A stretch of DNA of 5,203 nucleotides, taken from NCBI GenBank assembly GCA_947463755.1, contig CANHUK010000169.1, positions 1 to 5,203 of the forward strand, written 5' to 3'. Shown here piece after piece: positions 1 through 5,203 of the stretch; positions within the stretch are counted from its first letter, which is position 1, and every line of letters starts with the position of its first letter. The position numbers were made by a program, and so were the translations under genes. The notes under the pieces are model-generated. The model was not told the DNA's origin and searched no databases. It saw only the letters and a list, made by a program, of their open reading frames with translations. This stretch comes from Chitinophagaceae bacterium (GTDB lineage: Bacteria; Bacteroidota; Bacteroidia; Chitinophagales; Chitinophagaceae).

Positions 1-2166
1 AACGCCACGATCACGATCGGCGGCGATGTGAAGACCGCAGAGGTCGTGAAACTGGTGGAGAAGTATTTCGGCAGGATCCCCAAGGGTCCGGCGGTGGAGA
101 AGACGAAGCTGGAGCCTGTGAAGCTGGCATCAGACCGCTATGTTTCCTACGTCGACAACTACGCGCGCATCCCCTTGCTGGTGAAGGTTTTCCCGACGGT
201 ACCGGACTATCATCCGGATATGGCTGCGCTCTCATGCCTCGCTTCTGTCATAGGACAGGGCAAGAATTCGGTAATGTACCAGGAACTCATCAAGACGCAG
301 AAGGTGCTTCAGGCCAGCGGTTTCAGCCAGCAATCGGAACTGGCGGGAGAATTCTTCTTCCAGCTGGTCCCCTACCCCGGTCGTTCGCTTGCCCAGCTTG
401 ACAGCATGTTCGCCGCCACGATGAAGGCATTCGAGACCCGTGGCGTGACAGATGAGGACATTGCCCGATTCAAGGGTGGCATTGAGTCTCAGTACGTGAA
501 CAGGCTGCAGAGTGTGAGCGGAAAGGTCACGCAGCTGGCGGCTTTCCAGACCTATACAGGCACGCCGAACCAGATAGGCAAGCAGTTGCAGCAATACCTT
601 GCCGTGACCAAGCAAGACGTCATGCGGGTGTATGAGCAATACATCAAGGGTCGCCCGAGTGTGACCGTCAGTGTACTGACAAAGGGTCAGGAGAAGCTGA
701 TCGCTGCGGCGGATAACTATAAAATTGACCAGACCGGCTATCAGGCCCCTTCCTATGGGTATGAGGGTCTGACCTATCGCAAAGTGAAGGACTTCGATCG
801 GAGCAAGGTTCCGGGCAACGGACCAAACCCGGTGGTGAAGGTTCCACCGGTATGGCGCAAGGACCTGCCCAATGGTATCCGCATGATCGGTACGCGAAAT
901 GATGAGATCCCGACGGTGACGCTTTCTGTCAGCATTCCGGGTGGCCATCTGGCGCAGGCTTCCTCCCTCGACAAAGTTGGTCTGGCCGGGATGACGGCAG
1001 CCATGCTGAATGAGGATACGAAGAATTTTTCCGCAGAACAGATGTCCGTTGAATTGCAGAAACTGGGCAGTTCCGTATCCGTCTCCAGCGATTTTGACGG
1101 CATGAATTTCACGGTACAAACCCTGAAAAAGAACCTCAAGCAGACCCTTGACCTGCTGGAGGAGCGGATGTTCCGCCCCAACTTCACCCAGGCCGCCTTT
1201 GATCGGCTGCAAAAGCAGGCCCTTGAAGGATTCAAACAACAGAAATCTCAGCCGGCAGCCATCGCCAGCACGGTATGGGACAAACTGAATTTCGGAAAGG
1301 ATAATATCCTCGGGGTCAGTGAAGAAGGTACAGAGGCCTCCGTGAAGTCGCTGAAACTGGCGGATGTTCAGGCATACTATGATCAATATATGATCAGTCG
1401 CGGTGCGAAGGTGGTCGTAGTGGGCGATATTACCGAAACAGAGATCATGCCCCGTCTGGCATTCCTCAACAATCTGCCTGACCGCAAGATCGAACTGCCG
1501 GCGCCGGCTGCAGCACCAGCGGTTTCCAAGACCCGCATTTATCTGATCGACGTTCCCAAGGCGGCACAGACTGAATTCCGTGTGGGCGGGGTGACGGGTT
1601 TGAAGTATGATGCAACCGGCGAATATTATCGTGCCAACCTGATGAACTATCCGCTCGGCGGTTCCTTCAACAGCATCCTGAATTACAACCTGCGGGAAAC
1701 GAAAGGTTGGACCTATGGAGCACGTTCCGGCTTCAACGGCGATCGCTATGCCGGAACCTTTACATTCAGCGCCGGCATCCGTGCCGATGCGACGGACTCC
1801 GCGCTGAGTGATATGATGCGCGACATGAAGGCCTATGCGTCCAACGGCGTGAAGCAGGAGGATCTCGACTTCACTAAGAAGGCTATCGGACAGCGGGATG
1901 CATTGCAGTATGAGACCGGCATTCAGAAGGCGGGATTCATCAGTCGCATCCTCGAATACGATCTGCCCGGCAATTTTGTCGAACAACAGGCACAGATCCT
2001 GGCAAATATGACAAAGGCCGAGGTCGATGCCCTCGCGAAGAAATGGATCGATATGGATCGCATGAACATCCTGCTGGTAGGCGATAAGGCGAAGATCCTG
2101 CCCGGCCTGCAGAAGTTCGGATTGGAGATCATCGAATTGGATGTCGATGGGAATCCTAAGAAATAG
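1..2166 (+). CDS. M16 family zinc metallopeptidase, fused two-half form (5' end missing)
   Basis: The reading frame is open from base 1 to the TAG at 2164-2166, giving 721 residues with no start inside the window; the GTG at 28 is only an internal valine. Residues 1-240 match the end of a first M16 N-domain and its C-domain (NATITIGGDV, then GKNSVMYQEL). A linker follows, then a second N-domain-like unit (about 285-500, starting at LPNGIRM) and a second C-domain (about 515-715). In the second half the zinc motif HxxEH is replaced by GMTAA (residues 330-334), so this half cannot bind zinc. It does carry the R-x6-Y pair (R565, Y572) that M16B enzymes use for substrate binding. By family knowledge, the missing 200 or so residues should hold a signal peptide and the active HxxEH site, for a total near 930. 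The product is probably a periplasmic or envelope peptidase that degrades peptides or unfolded proteins; its substrate cannot be told. The gene converges on the kinase gene. Confidence 0.93.
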   Translation, partial: NATITIGGDVKTAEVVKLVEKYFGRIPKGPAVEKTKLEPVKLASDRYVSYVDNYARIPLLVKVFPTVPDYHPDMAALSCLASVIGQGKNSVMYQELIKTQKVLQASGFSQQSELAGEFFFQLVPYPGRSLAQLDSMFAATMKAFETRGVTDEDIARFKGGIESQYVNRLQSVSGKVTQLAAFQTYTGTPNQIGKQLQQYLAVTKQDVMRVYEQYIKGRPSVTVSVLTKGQEKLIAAADNYKIDQTGYQAPSYGYEGLTYRKVKDFDRSKVPGNGPNPVVKVPPVWRKDLPNGIRMIGTRNDEIPTVTLSVSIPGGHLAQASSLDKVGLAGMTAAMLNEDTKNFSAEQMSVELQKLGSSVSVSSDFDGMNFTVQTLKKNLKQTLDLLEERMFRPNFTQAAFDRLQKQALEGFKQQKSQPAAIASTVWDKLNFGKDNILGVSEEGTEASVKSLKLADVQAYYDQYMISRGAKVVVVGDITETEIMPRLAFLNNLPDRKIELPAPAAAPAVSKTRIYLIDVPKAAQTEFRVGGVTGLKYDATGEYYRANLMNYPLGGSFNSILNYNLRETKGWTYGARSGFNGDRYAGTFTFSAGIRADATDSALSDMMRDMKAYASNGVKQEDLDFTKKAIGQRDALQYETGIQKAGFISRILEYDLPGNFVEQQAQILANMTKAEVDALAKKWIDMDRMNILLVGDKAKILPGLQKFGLEIIELDVDGNPKK

Positions 2167-2182
2167 TTTCTGAAATAAATTT

Positions 2183-2216
2183 AAAAAGATCCCCGCCTTG
2201 CAGCGGGGATCTTTTT
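2183..2216. terminator. Bidirectional intrinsic terminator between convergent genes
   Basis: A perfect 14-bp inverted repeat (AAAAAGATCCCCGC at 2183-2196, GCGGGGATCTTTTT at 2203-2216) encloses the 6-base loop CTTGCA. The core is GC-rich, and the A/T ends give a T tract on either strand. It begins 17 bases after the protease stop and lies 55 bases beyond the kinase stop on the minus strand, so it can end both converging transcripts. Confidence 0.92.
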
Positions 2217-2226
2217 TATATACAAT

Positions 2227-2247
2227 GTCATATCATATTTATATGAC
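2227..2247. repeat. Short inverted repeat in the kinase 3' region
   Basis: GTCATAT (2227-2233) and ATATGAC (2241-2247) form a 7-bp inverted repeat around a 7-base AT-rich spacer. It sits between the kinase stop codon and the shared terminator. It has no T tract and a weak A/T stem, so it is not a terminator by itself. It could be a protein-binding site, a 3'-UTR hairpin or chance in AT-rich DNA. Confidence 0.3.
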
Positions 2248-2271
2248 CATGATCAAAATCTACCATTGCGA

Positions 2272-3885
2272 TCAAACGATCAGCCGGACAACATAACCGT
2301 CTGAAGCAGGTCCAATGAAGATATCTGCACCCATCTTCGCAGCACGCTGCCGCATGCTGTGCTGTCCCATGCCGTAACGATTTTCGTCCTGGTTGACTTC
2401 CGTACCATTATCAATGATGGTGAATACCAGCCGGTCATCCTGTGGTACCACGGACATGTCGATCCGGTTTCCGTTCGAATGCTTCACCGCATTGTGCAGG
2501 GCTTCCCGTACGATCAGCATAATATTGCGTTTCTCCAGTGGTTTGAGCTGCCTTTTGGGAAGCCGCTCGTGCCGGTGAAAGCAAAAAGTGCAGGATGTGC
2601 CTTCGGTCGCATGATGCCCGGTTTCAGCGATGCGATCCACCAGGTTCTGAAGTTCATCGGTGCGGGTATCCGTACTCCATATCGCATCACGGAAGGAAGC
2701 GTTGACCTGTCTGCTCTGCTCAACGATCTGTTGCAACCGGGGATCGGAGTCCGGGTTCGAGTTCAGTATATTTTGCGTAAGAAAGATGGTCTTGGTGATC
2801 ATGGTACCCACTTCATCATGCAGATCCATGGCAATGTTCTCTTTCAGTTTGATTTCGGCCCTGAGTGATTTGAGCCGGTAGAACCACCGGAGCAGAATGA
2901 ATATAAGTGAGATCATCAGCAGGCTGGCGATCACGATGATGGTCATGATCTTACGGTCTGCTTTTACCTTGGCATTCGCCAGGTCCAATTGATGCCCCTT
3001 CTCTTCCGACTCGATGAGATCCTGCCGCATGCGGGTGCTCACACTCACCACGTTGTTGTAAATGCCCCGGGCCTCGTGAAATTTGCCTTCATAGATGAGC
3101 ATCGTAGCCAGACTGATGGACGAGAGCATAAAATCCATCTCATTTCGGTTGCCAAGCTTTTTGCATATATCCACGGCTGTTTGGGCCTGTCTTGTAGCTT
3201 CCGAAAAATTATGGATGAACAGGTTGAAGTGGGCATAATTGATGTGATAGCTCATCAGCAACTCATCGTTGGCGATCTTGTTGTAACATTCGTATTGCTT
3301 CAGGAATGCCTGCCTGCTTTTTTCATTATCCTTTTGAATGTAATACCAGGAAAGACATGCATAAATAAAACCACGCGCGAGGTTAGGCCCTGCATCACTT
3401 CGGGATTCCAAATATTCAGTGTTGTAGAACAGATCCAGGTACTCCTTTTCCTGACTGATATCCAGGGCTTGATACTCCATGGCATTCAGCAGCAGACCGA
3501 TCACATGTAACTTAAGTACAGTGTCTCGCGAATCCCGGAGCAGGACAAGCGATCGTCTGGCCAGCTTTTCTCCATCCGGGAAATCACCCTGATTGTATCT
3601 AAGTACTCCCTTCAGATAAAAGTATTTGGCCTGCATTTCAAGATTTGAGTGCAGCAGCGCGAGGTCGTATCCAATCTTGAAAAATCGGTCTGAAGTAACA
3701 GAGTCGGTGTCGGCCAAGTAGTTGGCCATAGCATAATTTGCAGAGATCCGCTCCTTGACGGTCCTCGCCATCCGTATCCGCTTTCGCAATGCTTCCTCCG
3801 GTGTCACAGATTCCTCCTGGGCGGAAAGCAGGATGGAACTCAGGCAGAGTATCAAGGTAAACAGGGCACGTATCCTTTCTGTCAT
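2272..3885 (-). CDS. Membrane sensor histidine kinase with TPR-like periplasmic domain (HisKA_3 type)
   Basis: Complete gene, 537 residues, ATG at 3885 and TGA at 2272-2274. The start is supported by the signal peptide that follows directly (R4, R6, hydrophobic 8-20, likely cleavage near SAQ at 21-23). No clear Shine-Dalgarno precedes it. Residues 24-285 are helical with TPR-like repeats (clearest about 86-116, 211-245 and 253-286), then a short charged coiled-coil-like stretch and one membrane segment (about 313-333). The phosphoacceptor is H356 in MDLHDEVG. An IWSTDTRTDEL stretch at 402-412 corresponds to the IWxxxPxxDxL motif of this class. The ATPase domain has N465 in the N box (EALHNAVKHS), D492-N-G in the G1 box and GMGQHSM in the G2 box. 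It should autophosphorylate H356 and pass the phosphate to a response regulator, by family probably of the NarL/LuxR type, but none is adjacent. The signal sensed is unknown. The gene lies between two terminators, so it is probably monocistronic. Confidence 0.94.
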   Translation of the reverse strand: MTERIRALFTLILCLSSILLSAQEESVTPEEALRKRIRMARTVKERISANYAMANYLADTDSVTSDRFFKIGYDLALLHSNLEMQAKYFYLKGVLRYNQGDFPDGEKLARRSLVLLRDSRDTVLKLHVIGLLLNAMEYQALDISQEKEYLDLFYNTEYLESRSDAGPNLARGFIYACLSWYYIQKDNEKSRQAFLKQYECYNKIANDELLMSYHINYAHFNLFIHNFSEATRQAQTAVDICKKLGNRNEMDFMLSSISLATMLIYEGKFHEARGIYNNVVSVSTRMRQDLIESEEKGHQLDLANAKVKADRKIMTIIVIASLLMISLIFILLRWFYRLKSLRAEIKLKENIAMDLHDEVGTMITKTIFLTQNILNSNPDSDPRLQQIVEQSRQVNASFRDAIWSTDTRTDELQNLVDRIAETGHHATEGTSCTFCFHRHERLPKRQLKPLEKRNIMLIVREALHNAVKHSNGNRIDMSVVPQDDRLVFTIIDNGTEVNQDENRYGMGQHSMRQRAAKMGADIFIGPASDGYVVRLIV

Positions 3886-3970
3886 ATCATCAAGTTACAA
3901 AATATATGTATGTGTTTTTCATATTTATACGATCAGATACAAACGATCATATCATATAAAAGCTGCAAAC
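3886..3970 (-). promoter_or_regulatory. Leader and probable promoter region of the kinase gene
   Basis: This AT-rich stretch lies between the terminator of the upstream OmpA gene and the kinase ATG, so the kinase promoter should be here. On the minus strand, TATATTTTG (3906-3898) resembles the Bacteroidota -7 element TAnnTTTG, but a TTTG at the usual -33 spacing is not present and the leader would be only a few bases. The heptamer ACGATCA occurs twice in direct orientation at 3929-3935 and 3943-3949, 14 bases apart, which could be an operator pair. The location is well supported by context; the exact elements are not. Confidence 0.35.
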
Positions 3971-4000
3971 AAAAAAGAGAAGCGATTGCTTCTCTTTTTT
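3971..4000 (-). terminator. Intrinsic terminator of the OmpA-family gene
   Basis: A perfect 13-bp inverted repeat (AAAAAAGAGAAGC at 3971-3983, GCTTCTCTTTTTT at 3988-4000) closes a 4-base loop. On the minus strand it reads as a hairpin ending in six T, 43 bases after the stop of the OmpA-family gene. Its A/T arms are symmetrical, so it could also work in the other direction, but no plus-strand gene ends here. It separates the OmpA and kinase transcripts. Confidence 0.9.
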
Positions 4001-4043
4001 ATCTGGTTTTTCATGAAGACATGGCGATGTCTATCTCTTCATT

Positions 4044-5203
4044 TTACTTGAGTTCGATTTCTACTCTTCGATTTACTTCTGCTTCACCACGGTCACTCGT
4101 CTTTACGAGGAGCATGGTACTTCCAAAATAGGCCGTCTTGATCCTTGAGCCCTTCAGACCAAGGGAAACAAGGTGAGCCTTCACCGCATTTGCGCGACGC
4201 TTGGACAGCTTTGCATTGTAAGACGCACTACCGGCATCATCGGTATGTCCCGCGAGGTGGCAGACGATGGATTCATTGGCATCCATGGCCGCTTTGACAC
4301 TGGAAAGCACTTCATGGTCCGAAGCCCTGACTTCATCTGAATTGAAATCGAAATTGACCTTGAAGCTGGTGGGTGCAGGTGCAACGGCCGGTTCAGGTGC
4401 AGGTGGTGTTACGGGTGCGGGTGGAGGCGCATCATGGATCATCATATCTTCCACCTTGCGCTGAGCATTGGCGGACAGATCGGGTCTGATCTCTCTGGAT
4501 ACCTTTTTATCGCCATCAAGAATGGTCACCCTGTATTCCCTTCCGGGCCTGAGCTGAAAACCATATTCGCCACGGGCATCGGTCTGGACTGAAGAGGATT
4601 TACGATATTCTCCTGTTGGGGTCTTTTCATCCAGCACAACTTCCACACCGGGTTTACCGGCCGGAGATTGTTCGCTTTTTACGGAGCCGGCAACCTTTAC
4701 TTTCTTTTCCTCGAACCCAAACTTATAGATGTCATCAGAACCCAGCCTGTCGGACGTAAAATAACCGAACTTACCATCCTTTGATATGGCAAAGCCGAAG
4801 TCGTCGTAGGCTGAATTCACCGGATAAGAAAGATGTGAGATGTTTTTGGCTGCACCGGCGGCCAGATCTGCTACGTAAATATCAAGGCAACCCAGGCCGG
4901 CCATGCCATCTGAGCTGAAGTACAGTTTCCCATTCTGACCAAAGGAAGGAAACAGTTCATTACCGGCCGTGTTGACTCCACTCAGTGGTTTGGGGTCTGA
5001 CCACACGCCTTCTGCGGAACGGGCGGATACATAAAGATCAAATCCACCGGAACCACCAGCCTTGTCGGACGCAAATACAAGTGTGTTACCGTCGGTATGA
5101 ATGGCGGGATGCATCAGCGAATGGTCACCGCCATCTGCAAAGATGAATTTCACATCATTGGCCACGGCGCTTTGGAAGGATGAAGATGCAATGCCCACCG
5201 TCC
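4044..5203 (-). CDS. OmpA-family envelope protein: PD40 repeats + CRD + OmpA peptidoglycan-binding domain (5' end missing)
   Basis: The frame is open from the right edge to TAA at 4044-4046, 385 or more residues. A GTG at 5198 is probably an internal valine, since the PD40 region is already under way there; residues below are counted from it. Three PD40/WD40-like repeats (about 29-60, 78-112, 129-161) share the pattern dGk-lyF-SD-gG-DiYv. A carboxypeptidase-regulatory-like beta domain covers about 165-240, a Pro/Ala-rich linker 257-277 and an OmpA_C domain 278-384. The OmpA domain keeps GHTDDAG (D320), NAKLSKRRANAV (R335) and NRRVEI; D320 and R335 match the Asp/Arg pair that binds diaminopimelate in OmpA homologues. 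The protein is therefore probably in the periplasm, tied to peptidoglycan and likely outer-membrane associated. The order PD40-CRD-OmpA matches PorE of the type IX secretion system, which also has an N-terminal TPR domain, but many Bacteroidota paralogues share this order, so no symbol is given. Confidence 0.93.
   Translation of the reverse strand, partial: TVGIASSSFQSAVANDVKFIFADGGDHSLMHPAIHTDGNTLVFASDKAGGSGGFDLYVSARSAEGVWSDPKPLSGVNTAGNELFPSFGQNGKLYFSSDGMAGLGCLDIYVADLAAGAAKNISHLSYPVNSAYDDFGFAISKDGKFGYFTSDRLGSDDIYKFGFEEKKVKVAGSVKSEQSPAGKPGVEVVLDEKTPTGEYRKSSSVQTDARGEYGFQLRPGREYRVTILDGDKKVSREIRPDLSANAQRKVEDMMIHDAPPPAPVTPPAPEPAVAPAPTSFKVNFDFNSDEVRASDHEVLSSVKAAMDANESIVCHLAGHTDDAGSASYNAKLSKRRANAVKAHLVSLGLKGSRIKTAYFGSTMLLVKTSDRGEAEVNRRVEIELK
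4368..4430 (-). repeat. Low-complexity Pro/Ala linker coding repeat
   Basis: This stretch encodes the Pro/Ala-rich hinge between the CRD and the OmpA domain. On the plus strand the decamer GGTGCAGGTG occurs exactly twice, at 4372-4381 and 4396-4405, with related GGTG units in between. Such linkers often vary in length between strains by slippage or recombination; here it mainly gives the anchored OmpA domain flexible spacing from the propeller. Confidence 0.6.

Noticed and set aside
28..30. GTG as a real start codon of the M16 protease
   Set aside because: The preceding nine codons encode a typical M16 strand ending in GGD, and the active-site domain would be missing, so this valine is internal.
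774..1235. Second antisense open frame inside the protease gene
   Set aside because: It shows no recognisable domain, has a Ser/Arg-rich composition typical of shadow frames and overlaps the well supported M16 frame.
232..1986. Antisense open frame of 584 codons inside the protease gene
   Set aside because: It is a shadow of the GC-biased codon use of the opposite strand. The translation is rich in Ile, Leu, Cys, His and Arg without domain pattern, while the plus frame shows clear M16 domains throughout.
2227..2247. Inverted repeat as a second terminator for the kinase
   Set aside because: The stem is short and almost all A/T with no T tract after it; the strong hairpin at 2183-2216 fits that role.
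2359..2868. Plus-strand open frame of 169 codons opposite the kinase
   Set aside because: It overlaps the phosphoacceptor and ATPase domains of the kinase, whose motifs are clear on the minus strand. The translation has no family signature.
2989..3510. Plus-strand open frame of 173 codons opposite the kinase sensor region
   Set aside because: It is a shadow of the TPR-like region. It has no ribosome site, promoter or domain pattern of its own.
3755..4131. Overlapping small plus-strand frames across the kinase start and the gap
   Set aside because: They run through the terminator hairpin and into the opposite strand of the OmpA gene. The Lys/Phe-rich stretch merely translates the A and T tracts.
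5196..5198. GTG as a real start codon of the OmpA-family gene
   Set aside because: The frame continues to the window edge, and no signal peptide follows the GTG although the protein should be exported. The first PD40 repeat begins almost at once, so the true start is probably beyond the edge.

Overview
The window looks like chromosomal DNA from a member of the Bacteroidota with moderate GC (roughly half), perhaps from the Chitinophagia/Sphingobacteriia side of the phylum. This rests on protein style, not on a marker gene. An OmpA protein built as PD40 propeller + carboxypeptidase-regulatory-like domain + OmpA, a periplasmic TPR-like histidine kinase of the HisKA_3 type, and a fused two-half M16 zinc protease are all typical of that phylum. 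The one complete start codon also lacks a clear Shine-Dalgarno sequence, as is common there.

Layout. (1) 1-2166, plus strand: the 3' part of a large M16 metallopeptidase gene, cut by the left edge, so the catalytic HxxEH half-domain is outside the window. (2) 2167-2271: a short convergent gap holding a near-perfect terminator hairpin with A and T tracts on both sides, able to stop transcription from both directions. (3) 2272-3885, minus strand: a complete sensor histidine kinase gene with signal peptide, TPR-like periplasmic region, one membrane segment, dimerisation/phosphoacceptor helix and ATPase domain. No response regulator lies next to it in the window. (4) 3886-4043: an AT-rich gap holding the kinase leader and the terminator of the next gene. 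(5) 4044-5203, minus strand: the 3' part of a gene for an OmpA-family cell-envelope protein, cut by the right edge.

The three genes appear to be separate transcription units. The OmpA and kinase genes run in the same direction but are split by a strong terminator, and the kinase and protease genes converge on a shared terminator. All three products probably act at the cell envelope: a periplasmic or outer-membrane-associated protease, an inner-membrane sensor and a peptidoglycan-anchored outer-membrane protein. Nothing in the sequence shows that they act in one pathway.

I found no RNA gene, CRISPR array, insertion sequence or clear novel system. The points most worth a second look are the orphan kinase with a Cys/His cluster and an altered G1 box, the PorE-like domain order of the OmpA protein, and short repeats shared by the two flanks of the kinase gene.
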